From: Aporrectodea caliginosa
Taxonomy: Eukaryota; Annelida; Clitellata; Crassiclitellata; Lumbricidae
Assembly: GCA_020284085.1 (NCBI GenBank)
Contig: JACEVL010000056.1
Location: 434,001 to 498,000, forward strand
Length of the DNA: 64,000 bases
Direction: 5' to 3'
This document shows positions 34,072 through 43,411 of the stretch, piece by piece. Position 1 is the stretch's first letter. Every line of letters begins with the position of its first letter. The notes beneath the pieces are model-generated. The model had not been told where the DNA came from. It did not search any database and saw only the letters and a program-made list of their open reading frames with translations. The translations under genes and the position numbers were made by a program.

Positions 34072-35094
34072 ATGCCCTACCAATGCCAAATATGTCAGAA
34101 AAGTTTTTCCGATTCTTCAACTCTAAAACGTCATGCAAGAATTCATACTGGAGAGAAATCTCACCAATGCCAAATATGTCAGAAACGCTTTTCCCAGTTA
34201 TCAAGTCTAACAATTCATGTAAGAATTCATACTGGAGAAAAATCTTACCAATGCCCGAAATGTCAAAAACGTTTTTCTCAATGTTCCAGTCTTAAATGTC
34301 ATACAAGAATCCACACTGGAGAGATGCCCTACCAATGCCAAATATGTCAGAAAAGTTTTTCCGATTCTTCAACTCTAAAACGTCATGCAAGAATTCATAC
34401 TGGAGAGAAATCTTACCAATGCCAAATATGTCAAAAACGTTTTTCTCGGAATTCCATTCTGAAATATCATGCAAGAATTCACGCCGGAGAGAAGCCGTAC
34501 AAATGTCAATTATGTGAATTTAAAACTAAGTATGAAATTGGTCTAAAGATCCATATGAGAAAGCATTTCGGAGAGAAGCCATACCTTTGCCGAGTATGTC
34601 AGAAAACATTCTCAGGCATTTCAGGTCTTAGGAGTCATGAAAAAACCCACTCTGAAGATAAACCATTTCTGTGTATTCCTTGTAAGAAAACATTTTCCCG
34701 ATCTTCAGCTCTACAAATTCATGCCAGAATCCATACCGGAGAGCGACCGTACCAATGTCATATATGTAAGAAGAGTTATTCCCAATTTGCTCACCTACGA
34801 GATCATGTTCGAACCCATACTGGAGAAAAGCCATACGAATGCCAGGATTGTCAAAAACGGTTTATCCGATCTTCTGGTCTAAAACATCATTCAGGAATTC
34901 ATACCGGAGAGAAACCACACCACTGCCAGTTTTGCGAGTTTAAAACTAATCGGAAAAGTAATCTAAATAGACACACGAAAACACATACTGGAGAGAAACC
35001 ATACCTTTGCCAGATATGTGTTAAAACTTTCTCATGCGCTTCTGGTCAGAGACGTCATGAAAAAACCCACTCCGTGTCTGGCTCAAGTTTGTAA
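34072..35094 (+). CDS. Poly-C2H2 zinc-finger protein G5 (340-aa frame, 12 fingers)
   Basis: The open frame starts at the first in-frame ATG, which is the first residue of a finger ([13 protein letters not shown]), and runs through 12 C2H2 fingers to SVSGSSL. Two more fingers lie upstream in the same frame without a start. Fingers 1-3 of the whole array are repeated as 4-6 with a period of exactly 252 bp (CCCAGTTATCAAGTC at 33941 and 34193), a recent three-finger duplication. The C-terminal module is typical: CEFKTKYEIGLKIH, KTFSGIS, CKKTFSRSSALQIH, CKKSYSQFAHLRDH, KRFIRSS, CEFKTN, KTFSCASG. With the authentic leader lost, translation would need the internal ATG; it may be a recent pseudogene. 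Confidence 0.7.
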   Translation: MPYQCQICQKSFSDSSTLKRHARIHTGEKSHQCQICQKRFSQLSSLTIHVRIHTGEKSYQCPKCQKRFSQCSSLKCHTRIHTGEMPYQCQICQKSFSDSSTLKRHARIHTGEKSYQCQICQKRFSRNSILKYHARIHAGEKPYKCQLCEFKTKYEIGLKIHMRKHFGEKPYLCRVCQKTFSGISGLRSHEKTHSEDKPFLCIPCKKTFSRSSALQIHARIHTGERPYQCHICKKSYSQFAHLRDHVRTHTGEKPYECQDCQKRFIRSSGLKHHSGIHTGEKPHHCQFCEFKTNRKSNLNRHTKTHTGEKPYLCQICVKTFSCASGQRRHEKTHSVSGSSL

Positions 35095-35468
35095 ATAGTT
35101 TCGAAAGTTTACAGTCGACAAAATTATTATGTTAAAAACCTTACTTGAGAACATCCATACGAATTCAAAAGATACAAGAGGACATTCCCACGAGATTATT
35201 TCAGGTATGTCAGGACACATTTTGATGCACTTCGTTATAAATACGTAAATGAAACCTATATGGAAAGAAAAGAAAAGGTTTGGGAAAACATTTTCGCGAT
35301 CTTCGAGTCTCAACCAGAAACTAGTATTATGACGTTATTGAGTTCACAGTTGGTAAATAAAATAAGAAAATGGAAATGTGGAGCTACTCAATTGATGATA
35401 CGCTCGAACGATTTTCTTGCATATCAATTTTGTATTCGCAATAAGGGTTTGAGTGCAATGCAACTGAG

Positions 35469-35475
35469 TAGCCTA
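35469..35475. other. TAGCCTA micro-insertion at a TA site
   Basis: CAACTGAGTAGCCTATTCCTGTAGCACTTGG here against CAACTGAGTATTCCTGTAGCACTTGG on the minus strand of G1 (3101-3126) and ACTGAGTATTCCTGTAGCAC at 54063-54082. A clean 5-bp insertion at TA. Confidence 0.85.
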
Positions 35476-36336
35476 TTCCTGTAGCACTTGGACATATTCA
35501 ATGATCCTGTTTTTCTTTTGCGTGTTTAATTTAGGGAGTCCCATTATGCTTGTTTCTAATTAAGCATATTAACTCTATTGTTTTTAAAATTGCACTTATG
35601 GTATGTTTCACATGATCTACTGTGGCTGTTTTTTTTTCTCTCACTCAATTCAAGTTTTACGGGGTGTCTAGTTAGGCACTCTAACTCTGTTGAATTGTTT
35701 TTATTATTTCACCCATAATTAACTGTAGTTTTTTCGAGATGTTTTCACTCAAACCAAATTTTACATGGTCGTGTTCTTACGCTGCACATACATTTGTAAA
35801 TGCAGTCGGCCTTAGGACGCAAGATAGATCTGCAGTAAATTGCTCACAAAGAGTTTGTTGAAAAACAAGTCTCAACCAGAAATTACCTGTAATATTTGAC
35901 GTTATTGAGTTTACCAACAGTTGATGAAAGTAAGAAAAATGGATGTGTGGAGCTACTTAATTTATGATGATAGCATAGGCCTACACACGAACGAATTCTT
36001 GCATATCAGATTTGTATTCAAAGTAAGAGTATTTCTGTAGGACTGGACATAACTATTCAAGGATCCTGGTTTTGTTTATCGCTTTTTAACATTTTAAGTT
36101 CCACCTAGTTAAGCCTAATATTCTTGTGTCTAATTAAGCATTTTAACTCTATTTATTTTATTATTGCGCTGATTGTTTACGTCACGTGATCTACTGTAGT
36201 GATTAGGCTTACGCGTTTTCCAAGTTCGTAAACTCTCAGGCTGTTTTAATTGTCCCGTAACTGCAATCACAAAGTTATTGCAACAATAATTTCATACATG
36301 TATGATAAGTTTGGTTAAGGTTGAAATGTCTTAGCA

Positions 36337-36342
36337 AATAAA
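36337..36342 (+). terminator. Polyadenylation signal of G5
   Basis: AATAAA in AGCAAATAAAATTTGTTCGATC, the family context, at the end of the second 3' flank copy. Confidence 0.5.
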
Positions 36343-36599
36343 ATTTGTTCGATCTTTAGTTTGTCATGCTAAACCAGTTTTGACTCTTAGAAATGTAGCA
36401 TCCATGAACAACTGAGTGTGATCCAATGTCAGGTTTATGTTCTTCCGTTTCTTCTAAACGCCCTCTTCCCATTATGAACTATATTGTGCCATAAGAACGG
36501 TGAAAAATACTCAAATAATTTATGTCGTAGTCATCGGCCTTTGCTCCAATAAGATGCTTAAGATGGATCGATCCATGCATATCGCTATGCAAAGTCACT

Positions 36600-36830
36600 A
36601 GCTAAAGGAACACGCAGCTCGGAAGGAAGATTATTCCACGTGGTCGGCCCAACCACTGAGAAGTCACGACGCTGCATCTTTGAAGTGCGTCACCTTTTTC
36701 TCGACAGTAGTTGCAAAAATGGGGTTCGCAAAGTGTCGTGCCTATCCTCATCCCAACCGCCATCCGTACTTGCTTGCCTGACAGGCGCAGACACTGTGCG
36801 GTCACAGAGGACCTAACATCCAATCACCAG
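36600..36830 (-). mobile_element. LINE fragment (zinc-ribbon region upstream of nuclease-like domain)
   Basis: The minus strand encodes VRMAVGMRIGTTLCEPHFC followed by NYCREKGDAL, which corresponds to the VAVGLRLG...ICEPHVCACG region of the better-preserved LINE at 51800-52625. Short, frameshifted and without tail. Confidence 0.45.
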
Positions 36831-37404
36831 AATGAGGTGCTTGTGAGGCTAGCAGGGATGCACGATCGCGTGGATAAGTAGAAGGCCTGTCCATGACTGT
36901 CTTGTCTGTACATCGGAGATCCTATTCTTGTTGGAGAAGAATAATTGGTGTTACTGATGGCTTAGGAATCAACGCACCGAGCGCTGAATTATCAAGTTCG
37001 TATTATGATGTCTCAGCCGACTCTGTTGTTAAGATACATTCCTGCAGTTCGTATATGCCAGCAGCAGAACTTCTGCTGCAGAAGCCAGTAAGGCGGACGT
37101 TTACAGAGCAGATGCGCAAAGGACTCCCAGACTACCATCGGTCACCGGGAAGAAATTTTGGCTGATATAATTATATTATAGGTTGAAGGTAGAATTTTGG
37201 CTGAGATGTAGGTTTAAGGTAGATAGGCTACAGGTGCCACCCGTGCCAGAGAATTTAGGATACGTAAGGATCCTGTTGATCCAAGGTGAAATGCCAAGAC
37301 CGAGAAGACAAGAAATCGAGCAGGCTAAGAGTAGAACTTGTGTGCACTGATATGGCGGAAACATGATTTGCAACAGTTTGTGATGTGGGGTCAAAGTGTA
37401 AGAT
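36831..37404. other. Intergenic, no supported gene
   Basis: Weak open frames only. The last 50 bases (AACATGATTTGCAAC...TGATGTGGGGTCAAAGTGTAAGATTA) match 57633-57684, where no pogo-like element follows. Confidence 0.3.
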
Positions 37405-37779
37405 TAGGGGAGACCGGGGCAAGAAAGGCACCTTTTTTAGAAAATACGTTATATTTCCGAAAATATATAACATAATGCCACAATTTTTCATAGGCATGTT
37501 GGCAACTCATTAGGCTAACAGAAAAACGTTTAAAATTGACTATATATGGTGAAATATTTTGCAAAACGTGCAAAATACAAACAGACAATTTTGACACTCT
37601 TGCCCCAACACTTAGGGCAAGAGTGGCATATACTGGGGCAAGTTTGACATGGAGGCATGACCAATGGTAGCTAGGCTATCTTAACTATTTCTTTGACAGT
37701 TAACAACAGTAACGAAAAGTGTATTAAAACTGTCAGTCGTTTTTATAATCTTAAGCAAGAAAGAAAATGGTGCTTAATG

Positions 37780-38420
37780 ACAGTTATCACATTTAAATTG
37801 CTTGTCGCCGGGCTCAATATGGGTGCATCTTTCATGGCACCAGTACTTGCATGCTAAGCATTGAATCTAAGTTTCTTCGGGTGGGTCGCTGTAAAGCTCT
37901 CTGCAATAAATACAGTAGAAATTGGTGACACTCTCCGCTTTGTATTTCTTAATAGTACTCTTCTGTTGCTGGTTCTGCTTCTGTTTCTTCTGCTGCTGGT
38001 TCTGCTTCTCTTTCTTCTGCTGCTGGTTCTTCTTCTGTTTCTGCTTCTGCATTTGCTGCTGCTTTTGCTTGTGGTTCTGTTTTTCCTGCTTCTGGCTCCT
38101 CTACTTCTGGTTCTTACCATTCTCTTGCAGATTAAGTTTCTTCATGAGCGGTCTCTTAGTATACGAGTATTGCTTCTTATCCTCTAGAATAATTTTTGTA
38201 AGGCGTACTCGTTAGGACGCACGAGCTTTTCGCTTTGCGTTTACCGGGTTTGCCCTCTGCTTCTCGTTCTGTGTGCGGATAAGGACGGATGTCCAGCTCT
38301 GACACAATGGCTATTGGGGATGGTGCTTTTGTCGTATTTGTGCAGCTCAGCATCGTTACCAGATTTGTAGCGAGGCACGGCTGGTTCGTTTCATCATCAT
38401 CGATAGGCTCTGCAATGAAG
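37780..38420 (-). pseudogene. Degraded pogo-type transposase C-terminus
   Basis: On the minus strand one frame near 38320-38190 reads VSELDIRPYPHTEREAEGKP and then AKSSCVLTSTPYKN. This resembles the post-catalytic segment (xPxxIRPxPKA...LTxTPxK) of pogo-family DDE transposases. After a Gln/Lys-rich low-complexity stretch it continues to FYCIYCRELYSDPPEE, a stop where Trp is expected, then IQCLACKYWCHERC and CDNCH, a PHD-like Cys-rich tail. The DDE catalytic domain is not recognisable. Identification rests on family motifs I recall, not a search. Confidence 0.5.
37955..38085. repeat. TTCTGCTGCTGG-type low-complexity minisatellite
   Basis: Repeats of TTCTTCTGCTGCTGGTTCTGC. Long Leu-rich and Arg/Ser-rich frames over it are by-products of the repeat. 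Confidence 0.8.
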
Positions 38421-38838
38421 TGATATAATTTATTTTAAGATATTTAGTTTAAGTTTAAATATACGTGTATCCAGTAATAAGCATTGTTAACATAGCAGAA
38501 AAATTGAAGGCAATGTGGCAAGTATAAGTTACATTAGTTAGTTGTATAATTAATATAAATTAATAATTTTTTATGTATCTCAGAGATCAGTGAATTACTT
38601 ATAGATAGGCCTACCGGGAAGTCCAGCTGAATGTGCGACTTCTGCAACCATAGTTGGCTGATTTGGCTCAGCCAAATGTTTGCTGGAATTCTCGGATGAA
38701 CAGGTGAGTTCTAGTGGCTGGTACTGTTCTGGAATACTGACAGGCTCAGATGAGCAGGCAAGTTCCATATCGATTGCGGGCTGGTTTGGCTCAGCTCCAA
38801 GTTTGCTGGAATTTTCAGATGAACAGATGAGTTCTACA

Positions 38839-39761
38839 CAGTGTTATTTCAGTTATGGTTTTTCAGTTATAGTTACAGTTAAAGTTATCGAATTTATGAT
38901 TTTTCAGTTAAAGTTATAGTTAAAGTTAACTGAAATCAGATTTTTCAGTTTTCAGTTATTTTTTTTATTTTTCAGTTACAGTTTCAGTTATTTCCCTTTA
39001 TTTTTCAGTTATAGCATCAGTTATTTTTTCACAAGTCATGACTAATGACACACTGGCCACAAGTATTCTGAACAGTTACCAGAAATATTTACGCAGCAAA
39101 TCAATGCGAGTTAACGTATTGTCGGTTTACTTTAAGGAAAACACGACGTTGCAGATTAACACTTGCTCTGTTCCGACAATTAGCGTACCACACTCGTGGT
39201 TTTCAACGTCCTTGCCAGCAACGGTGTGAACACAACATCGACTTTTGTCGTCTACGGCTTCGTAAAAAAAATGTTCCCACACATCACTTTTTACTTTTCG
39301 ACCATTACTTGGCTTAAATAGTATTCTTGTAGTCGTGGATTGTTTTACGAATTTACGGTTTAGCGCCAACGACAACACAACGAAAGGAAAAGGAACCGGA
39401 AGTGAAACGAACGTAGAAAACTGAAAAGGTACCAGAAGTGAAAATAGCATAGAAAACTGAAAAAGAACCAGAAGTGAAACTAGCATAGAAAACTGAAAAG
39501 AAACCAGAAGTGAAATGAGTATAGAAAACTGACTGTAGACTAGAGTGGGATTACCATTCAAAAAGTAAGAAAAACACTCATGTTTTATTTTTCAGTTAAC
39601 TTTTGTTATTTTTCAGTTATACAGTTTTTGTTTTTCAGTTACTATTACAGTTTCAGTTATTCATTATTTTTCAGTTTCAGTTACAGTTACAGTTAACTGC
39701 AAGACATTTTTCAGTTATTTTGCTATTTCAGTTACAGTTACAGTTAATAGAAATAACACTG
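38839..39761 (-). mobile_element. 923-bp hAT-like element, copy 2
   Basis: CAGTGTTATTTC at 38839 and GAAATAACACTG to 39761 are flanked by the exact 8-bp duplication GTTCTACA (38831-38838, 39762-39769). It has the same length as copy 1 (26297-27219) and nearly the same sequence, inverted. Subterminal TTTCAGTTACAGTTA repeats lie at both ends. It is inserted within pogo-like element B. Confidence 0.95.
39127..39561 (-). CDS. 144-aa frame in the 923-bp hAT element, BED-finger-like
   Basis: An open frame runs the length of the unique interior of copy 2. The first half is Phe/Ser-rich from subterminal repeats. The second half contains KPSNGRKVKSDVWEHFFYEA then DDKSRCCVH, which resembles the start of a BED-type zinc finger (S.VW..F...C..C), the N-terminal DNA-binding domain typical of hAT transposases. 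The catalytic core is absent. In copy 1 the same frame is broken. I regard it as a relic of transposase exon 1 retained in a non-autonomous element. Confidence 0.4.
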   Translation of the reverse strand: MNGNPTLVYSQFSILISLLVSFQFSMLVSLLVLFQFSMLFSLLVPFQFSTFVSLPVPFPFVVLSLALNRKFVKQSTTTRILFKPSNGRKVKSDVWEHFFYEAVDDKSRCCVHTVAGKDVENHECGTLIVGTEQVLICNVVFSLK

Positions 39762-40157
39762 GTTCTACATCGATTAGGCCTGTTGGTACTGTTCTGGAAT
39801 ACTGACAGGCTCGGATGAGCAGGCAAGTTTCATAACGATTGCCGGCTGGTTTAATTTACGTGTATCGGCCTGTTGTGACTGGTTGTGCAATAGAACGCCT
39901 GTTGGTCATTTTAGCAGATTTCGGTTATGCCATGATGGAGCACGTGGTAAAACTGCTATAAGATGCACGGAGATTGACGGTCGATAACCTGGAGACCTCT
40001 CGCTGCGACGCGAGTTCGTATTAGCCTTTTGCATTCGGCTATGATTTCCCATCTAATGATAGCTTGCTAGAGCTTCTGGATGCGGCTATGATGATTTCCC
40101 ATTTAACCGCACAGAATGGAGAAATCTTGTCGCCCAATGTTCTGGAAGGAACGGAAG

Positions 40158-40163
<6 letters not shown>

Positions 40164-40202
<39 letters not shown>
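40164..40202. repeat. (GA)n microsatellite
   Basis: About 19 GA dinucleotides. Confidence 0.95.
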
Positions 40203-40205
<3 letters not shown>

Positions 40206-41060
40206 GTTTCCCATCAGTATTTCAGCATTTGAAACCTCAGGTCGAATTCTGCGTCTAGGGCGTAGGCCCAATCCTAATGTTGCTGTGGTCACATATGAAG
40301 TTCTGGCTTGAAGAGTAGCCTTTGCTGAACTTAGCCTGATAGGCTAAGACAAGTTTATTTGTTTTAGTGAATGTGGTTGACTCATGCATGGAGCTTGCTA
40401 GAGCTTCTGGATGTGGCATTGTGATATCTCGTGATGCGGAGGCTCTGTATGTTCTATAACGTCAATATGTAAGCTCCAATCTATACTGTTACTGCTTTCA
40501 TGGACTGAATAGGCCTACAGTTTCAAATATTCTAAATTGTTTCAGTTTAAGGAGCAACTAAATAATTGTAAGAATATTATAATGATAAATGTCAAAAGTG
40601 CAACTCTTGCCCCATGTTCAGAGGCAAAAGTGGCATGTCCTGAGGCAAAAGCGGCAGATGGTGTGCCACTTATCATGTGACTTATGCCCCATAGCTATGC
40701 CTCGCCTTAGCGATTCTTTTCGTTATGAAAGGATTAAGATGCGACGTGCGATAATGTTTCATTAAAAAGAAGCATATTTAAATCTTATAAATAGCACAAT
40801 ATAAACTGTGCCTTACCTTGTATTAGAAAGTAGTGGCTGATCAAAGATCGCCTTTAAAAAACTCAAATTGGGCGAAAATCTTAAAAATTGAGAAAAAAAA
40901 TAGTTGCGATAGCTCTTCTGCAGAATAAAGTTTTCCATCGTGTATCGCATCAAACCTGCTTATTAAAACGCAAGGTAAAGAGTCTACACTGGTGGCCGTT
41001 TTCTAGCCAGTATGGGGTGCCACTCTTACCCACCATGCCTCTACTATCCCGGTCTCCCTA

Positions 41061-41289
41061 CATCATAAATGCGCTGTAGCAGTTGCTTTGAAAGACGGCA
41101 GGAACAAATGAATCCTCAAAATCTTTTTAAAACGCTCGAGCGACATCTAAGGATCCGAAACGCTACAAGCAGAACATTCATTTTCTTTGCTTTGAACTAT
41201 TCAGTCTGCAATGTTGGGCGAATATTCTTGGTCTTGACTTTCGTCGACCGTACTAGATTGTAATCAGCAACAGATCGTAGTTGAGACCG
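41061..41289. other. Repeat-derived flank
   Basis: AACGCTCGAGCG...CAGTCTGCAATGTTGG and TGTAATCAGCAACAGATCGTAGTTGAGACCG recur at 54815-55010 (AACGCTCGAGCGTTTTC, TTGTAATCAGTGGCAGATCGCAGTTGAGACCG). A dispersed repeat of unknown type. Confidence 0.4.
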
Positions 41290-41620
41290 TTAGTTAAGAT
41301 TCAGTTAATTTTCAACTTAAATAAAACAGTTCAACTAATTTTGTGAAAAAGTTAACTAAGTAGTTGAACTTTTTCCAACTTTTTCACAAACTTTTACTAG
41401 CATTTTCACAATAACAGAAGTTAAATGAACTGTAATAATGCACAGCGTCAATGACAATTTCACTTCCAAACTATGTAGTGTGTTCTAGACTAATAGTCCT
41501 ACTATAGTTCTACCAGAAAATAATAAAGGCAATTGATAATGCAAACGATGATGCATCCTGCAATTCAATGCAGTTCACTTGACTTTGAGTAATAACACCA
41601 GTTACTCATGAGAATCATTG
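41290..41620 (-). mobile_element. Truncated copy of the 61539-62104 hAT-like family
   Basis: In inverted orientation it matches 61700-61990 (TGAGTAACTGGT..TATTACTCAAAGTCAAGTGAACTGCATTG; CTATGTAGTGTGTTCTAGACTAAT). Ends are not preserved. Confidence 0.5.
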
Positions 41621-42379
41621 GGGAAGATAGTCCTTTATCTTTAGCCGTGGCTCGGCTGGGAGTGCCTCTGAGTAGGCGTCTTCGAGAGGCGCTATGTAAA
41701 TTTCCGAAATGAATGAGTTAATTAACTATGCGATGCAATTTTCGATTCACGTTCTCATGAACTAAGGTTCGGTCCTTTCGACCGTTAAAAGAAATGCAAA
41801 GGGCTTCAACACCCACAGTTATTATACAGGCACACCGTGCTTTAGCAAAACTTTAGCACTTCTTTCGTCCTCTCCTAATTTTGTTTCTGTCAATGACGTC
41901 GCTGCACTCTTTAGGTGTTACGGTTCCAAAATCCCATATCACGCCAGATGAGATTTCAAAACCTTCCTGATCTGATAAAATATATGGCGGATCGATCTGA
42001 AGTTCAGACCAGAGTTCAAGAAGAAATGCACTAGTCTACATGGACGTCTTTCCAAAGAGTTGTATATATTACGTTTTTTCCGCCGGTAGAGGGAAGACGA
42101 CGCAAGCAATATCAAAAATAATATTTTGAACTCTGTTTACTGTAACACTAACATCACTATTACAAAACGTTTGCTCAAAATTTTTCTCCACCCTCTGAGA
42201 GGCTTTTACGACGTGCTATACAAAAAGATGTTCTGTTAGATTACATTCACCAGCCAATTTTCAAACAAATACCCTATTTTGTCGCTCATTGTTATCGTAG
42301 GATGGTAAGGGCTTGTAAAAGTGTTCTCGAAAGGCAATCAAGCCAGTCAACCAATCACTCGGTCATTCAGTCAATTTGA
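41621..42379. other. Flank with LINE-type tails
   Basis: AGTGCCTCTGAGTAGGCGTCTTCGAGAGGCGCTATGTAAAT...AATGAATGAG near 41659-41716 and CTCTGAGAGGCTTTTACGACGTGCTATAC near 42193-42221 are copies of the same LINE tail. No gene. Confidence 0.4.
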
Positions 42380-42386
42380 ATTTGAC

Positions 42387-42480
42387 ACCTCCTATAATAC
42401 GATATAAACTCCTTGTTAACGTAAGGAGAGTAAAAAATGATGACGTCATTATGATCAGCGACCTAGTCCACAATAGTCCG
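42387..42480 (+). promoter_or_regulatory. Orphan copy of the TATA-like/CRE block
   Basis: CTCCTATAATACGATATAAACTCC (42389-42412) and TGACGTCA (42441-42448), as upstream of G5 and G8, but no ZNF follows for over 6 kb and the leader-intron signals are missing. Confidence 0.35.
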
Positions 42481-43129
42481 ACAGTGAAATAAAAATTTAC
42501 ATTGTAGGTTCAGAAAAATCCTGCCAGCGTTATAATTCAAGTATATGTTAGATTAAATGTTTATTTTGCTATATTGTAAATTATACTGGATTTGGAGAAC
42601 AATATATTGGTATTTTTACGGATTTTTGTAGATGAGCGATAATATAGGAGATACAGCTAGTCGAGGATTTGGCAAAACCCCATTTTAGCGTATTTTATTA
42701 TTAAACTCATGGTCAACTCCATTTCAGAGACGGGTTACTAATCGATTAGATTCTAATCTATTGGCTAATCAATTAGGCTAACGACTAATTCTAATTCTAA
42801 TGGGTAAAACTGTATTTTAGCGTATTTAATTATTGCATTGAACCTATCCTGTATCTTAGCGTATTTTATTATTTAAGATCTATAGTCAACTCCATAACTA
42901 TTTAATGATTTTAATGATAACTGTCATCAGTTCAGCTCCTTTTTACGCCGAGAATTATTTTTCATCAATCCAATTGGTCAGTGTCGACATGAAGCCGCTG
43001 GAAGGGATGCACAATTGTATCAGTAACCTCTTAAATATGCCTGCCATGCCTGCTAAGCTGAGTTTTTGCTCTTACCTCTAAAGGTAAATGTTGTGACACA
43101 TCTCTAAAATGCATAAAACCAAGGTAAAT
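42481..43129. other. Intergenic, AT-rich
   Basis: Degenerate ATTAGATTCTAATCTATTGGCTAATC repeats at 42740-42790 and a single TTTTCATCAATCCA unit near 42959. No gene. Confidence 0.3.
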
Positions 43130-43411
43130 GCTCATGATTGTTGCTCTCCCAGGCTTGCACAGATGGAATTGATGTGGTAAAACCTGTAATGCTTGCCCAT
43201 GACAAAGGCAACCCAGATATCGATCAGAGGTTGGGTCACTATTAAATTATAGAATATGCTAGCAAGGATGACTGCGATATCTGTGTCGACAGTATGCACT
43301 TGGATAGTCTTTGCTTCTTGCTCCAGTGCATGCACTATTGGTGTCTGCCTCTTCATGGTTGCAGTTTGCATAGGGTGGTGAAACCGATGGATGCAGCAAT
43401 TTTCCCTGATG

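Larger units (their letters stand above)
35095..36350 (+). other. 3' UTR of G5, doubled, with ghost finger
   Basis: Homologous to other family 3' UTRs. At 35275-35325 the plus strand reads GKTFSRSSSLNQK in one frame, a decayed finger. A second copy of the downstream half (AGAAATTACCTGTAATATTTGACG) starts near 35880, paralleling the orphan 3' flank beyond G1. TAGCCTA at 35469-35475 is an insertion relative to G1 (empty TA at 3116-3117 with near-identical flanks). Confidence 0.55.
37407..41058 (-). mobile_element. pogo-like DNA transposon B (3652 bp with a hAT insertion)
   Basis: The left end GGGGAGACCGGGGCAAGA (37407) and right end CCCGGTCTCCC (to 41058) are inverted and flanked by TA (37405-37406, 41059-41060). 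Subterminal repeats of GGGGCAAGAGTGGCA-type sequence occur at both sides (37605-37645, 40600-40660). The minus strand between about 38420 and 37800 holds the degraded C-terminal part of a transposase (separate entry). A 923-bp hAT element is inserted at 38839-39761. The right end has drifted more than the left. Confidence 0.7.

Noticed and set aside
37854..38215. Leu-rich, Arg/Ser-rich (SR-like) and Gln/Lys-rich frames
   Set aside because: Low-complexity TTCTGCTGCTGG repeats read in different frames. Only the Cys-rich continuation on the minus strand carries recognisable content.
40064..40292. Frames containing (ER)n or (SL)n
   Set aside because: Produced by the (GA)n microsatellite at 40164-40202.
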